Assembly (NCBI GenBank): GCA_003563255.1
Contig: PWSL01000515.1
Location: 1 to 5,151 of the forward strand
Origin: Desulfonatronospira sp.
GTDB lineage: Bacteria > Desulfobacterota > Desulfovibrionia > Desulfovibrionales > Desulfonatronovibrionaceae
Reading direction: 5' to 3'
Length of the DNA stretch: 5,151 nt
Positions 4,610 to 5,151 of this stretch are shown here, piece after piece. The position numbers and the translations under genes were made by a program. Below the pieces are notes generated by a model. That model saw only the letters and a program-made list of their open reading frames with translations, did no database searches and had not been told where the DNA came from. The first letter of the stretch is position 1; each line of letters starts with the position of its first letter.

Positions 4610-4689
4610 ATAACCTCTTGGCTTTCTTTGAAAATGAAGCAACCTGTTGTTCCGAAACTTGTGCTAAGCGCCTAAAGCAGGTTATGCCC
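4606..4689. repeat. 11-nt perfect inverted repeat
   Basis: GGGCATAACCT (4606-4616) is exactly reversed as AGGTTATGCCC (4679-4689). The right half is the start of repeat copy C, so the left half may be a truncated copy of the same repeat in inverted orientation, joined to the end of the TTCCGTG hairpin. Confidence 0.5.
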
Positions 4690-4711
4690 GCAACCCAAGA
4701 AAAAGAAGTGC
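4680..4711 (+). repeat. 32-nt interspersed repeat, copy C
   Basis: It begins GGTTATGCCCGCAACCCAAG. It is intermediate between the two subtypes: the TTAT/AAG form of copy D with the CCCGCAACCCA core of copy A (24 of 32 matches to A). Confidence 0.65.
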
Positions 4712-4898
4712 TCTTATCCTCATTCGCAACAATTGAACCCGGTAATCTGCAAAGATTCCCTGCCAAGTCTCTCAGCGCGATAAATATTATATGGGATCAC
4801 GGTGAACCACAGCAACGAAGGAAATCCACGGTGTATGTTTTACCGGTCAGGGCAAGGTACGAGAAGTATGTCTCTTTTCTGTTGATAGCAAGTATGTT

Positions 4899-4940
4899 AA
4901 AAAAAAACAAGCCCTGCAGGTGTATGATCTGCAGGGCTTG
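4899..4940 (-). terminator. Strong intrinsic terminator (leftward)
   Basis: CAAGCCCTGCAG (4908-4919) and CTGCAGGGCTTG (4929-4940) form a perfect 12-bp GC-rich stem with a 9-base loop. Read on the minus strand, the stem is followed by a run of nine U residues (A-run 4899-4907 on the plus strand), the classical rho-independent signal. On the plus strand only ATTTTAG follows, so it is weaker in that direction. It most likely ends the transcript of the partial gene at the right edge. Confidence 0.85.
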
Positions 4941-4988
4941 ATTTTAGATAATATATTGATATAATTTGATTAATCTGTTTCTAACGCG

Positions 4989-5020
4989 GGCTTTGCCCGA
5001 AACCCAATAAAGAAAAGAGC
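4989..5020 (+). repeat. 32-nt interspersed repeat, copy B
   Basis: It begins GGCTTTGCCCGAAACCCAAT and lies between the terminator and the partial gene at the right edge, that is, in the 3' untranslated part of that gene's presumed transcript. TTCTAACGC before it parallels ATCTAGTGC before copy A, so the repeat is longer than 32 bases. Confidence 0.7.
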
Positions 5021-5066
5021 TAATTTGACAGGATTAACCACGCCAAAGACGTGTGGCAGGCATAGA

Positions 5067-5151
5067 TTAAGAGATTGATGAAGAAAAAATCATTTTTGTC
5101 CTGGCTCCCAGTTTATCCAGCTGCTTCTCTAAAATGTGGCTGGAGCCACAA
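5067..5151 (-). CDS. 3' end of an unidentified gene (27 codons)
   Basis: A minus-strand frame enters at the right edge and ends at TAA (5067-5069). It reads as an amphipathic helix containing HILEKQLDKLGARTK, followed by a short tail ending FSSSIS, plausible for a protein C-terminus. A strong terminator lies about 130 bp downstream in the right orientation, which supports a real gene end. The perfect 7-bp inverted repeat TGTGGCT-GG-AGCCACA (5135-5150) lies within it. The family cannot be told from so few residues. Confidence 0.42.
   Translation of the reverse strand, partial: CGSSHILEKQLDKLGARTKMIFSSSIS

Larger units (their letters stand above)
4355..5066. other. Gene-poor repeat-rich region
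   Basis: No convincing gene is seen in about 0.7 kb. The longest frames begin or end inside repeats, lack ribosome sites and resemble no family. The stretch instead holds four copies of a 32-nt repeat, a long imperfect hairpin, a copy of the leader repeat seen at 178-211 and a leftward intrinsic terminator. The part between 4712 and 4890 has no feature I can name; it contains only two CACGGTG words (4799-4805, 4828-4834). Confidence 0.6.

Noticed and set aside
4545..4766. 73-codon minus-strand frame
   Set aside because: It is read almost entirely from the same repeats (long hairpin and copy C), has no ribosome site and resembles the spurious proteins such repeats generate.
4585..4941. 118-codon plus-strand frame
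   Set aside because: It starts at a GTG inside the TTCCGTG hairpin arm, runs through repeat copy C and ends inside the terminator stem, with no ribosome site and no recognisable domain.
4382..5020. CRISPR array
   Set aside because: The four repeats have irregular gaps of 14 to 277 bases, the repeats vary, and no cas gene is present.
4355..5066. Replication origin next to parS
   Set aside because: I see no cluster of DnaA boxes (TTATCCACA-type) and no dnaA, gidA or gidB; the AT-rich parts are too short to support an origin.

Overview
The window looks like a chromosomal fragment from a Gram-negative, LPS-making, sulfate-reducer-like bacterium (Desulfobacterota, most probably Desulfovibrionales). 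That assignment is an inference. It rests on the small HsdR-N-domain protein with the phrase LGFCPG, a heptose kinase without a fused nucleotidyltransferase domain, and chromosomal-type ParA and ParB with a canonical parS. No rRNA, tRNA or other phylogenetic marker is present.

Layout: 1-240 is a gene-free leader with a REP-like hairpin, a tandem heptamer and one copy of a repeat that recurs near 4.47 kb. A 192-aa HsdR-N-like protein (241-819, +) converges on, and overlaps by 38 bp, the heptose-7-phosphate kinase gene hldA/rfaE domain I (782-1798, -). Upstream of the kinase, after a 180-bp gap, lies parB (1979-2857, -). A divergent promoter region (2858-2997) separates parB from a 135-aa cysteine-rich protein of unknown function (2998-3405, +). 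A 128-bp palindromic, MITE-like element (3409-3536) fills the convergent gap between that gene and parA (3548-4312, -). A perfect 16-bp parS site (4338-4353) sits in the parA leader. The true parA start is a GTG with a good ribosome binding site, downstream of an upstream ATG that lies inside the parS palindrome.

From about 4355 to 5066 no convincing gene is seen. This stretch is a repeat cluster: four copies of a 32-nt interspersed repeat, a long imperfect hairpin made of TTCCGTG-type units, an 11-nt inverted repeat, a second copy of the leader repeat and a strong intrinsic terminator pointing leftward. The terminator probably belongs to a gene whose last 27 codons enter the window at the right edge (-).

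Functionally, ParA, ParB and parS form one chromosome-segregation module: ParB loads on parS as a CTP-dependent clamp and ParA-ATP on the nucleoid moves it. The unusual part is the architecture. parA and parB are not adjacent; an oppositely oriented small-protein gene and a palindromic element sit between them, so each par gene needs its own transcription unit. The heptose kinase belongs to the LPS inner-core pathway. I do not see a clearly new defence or mobile system; the best leads are the split par locus with its Cys-rich protein and the dense repeat landscape around it.
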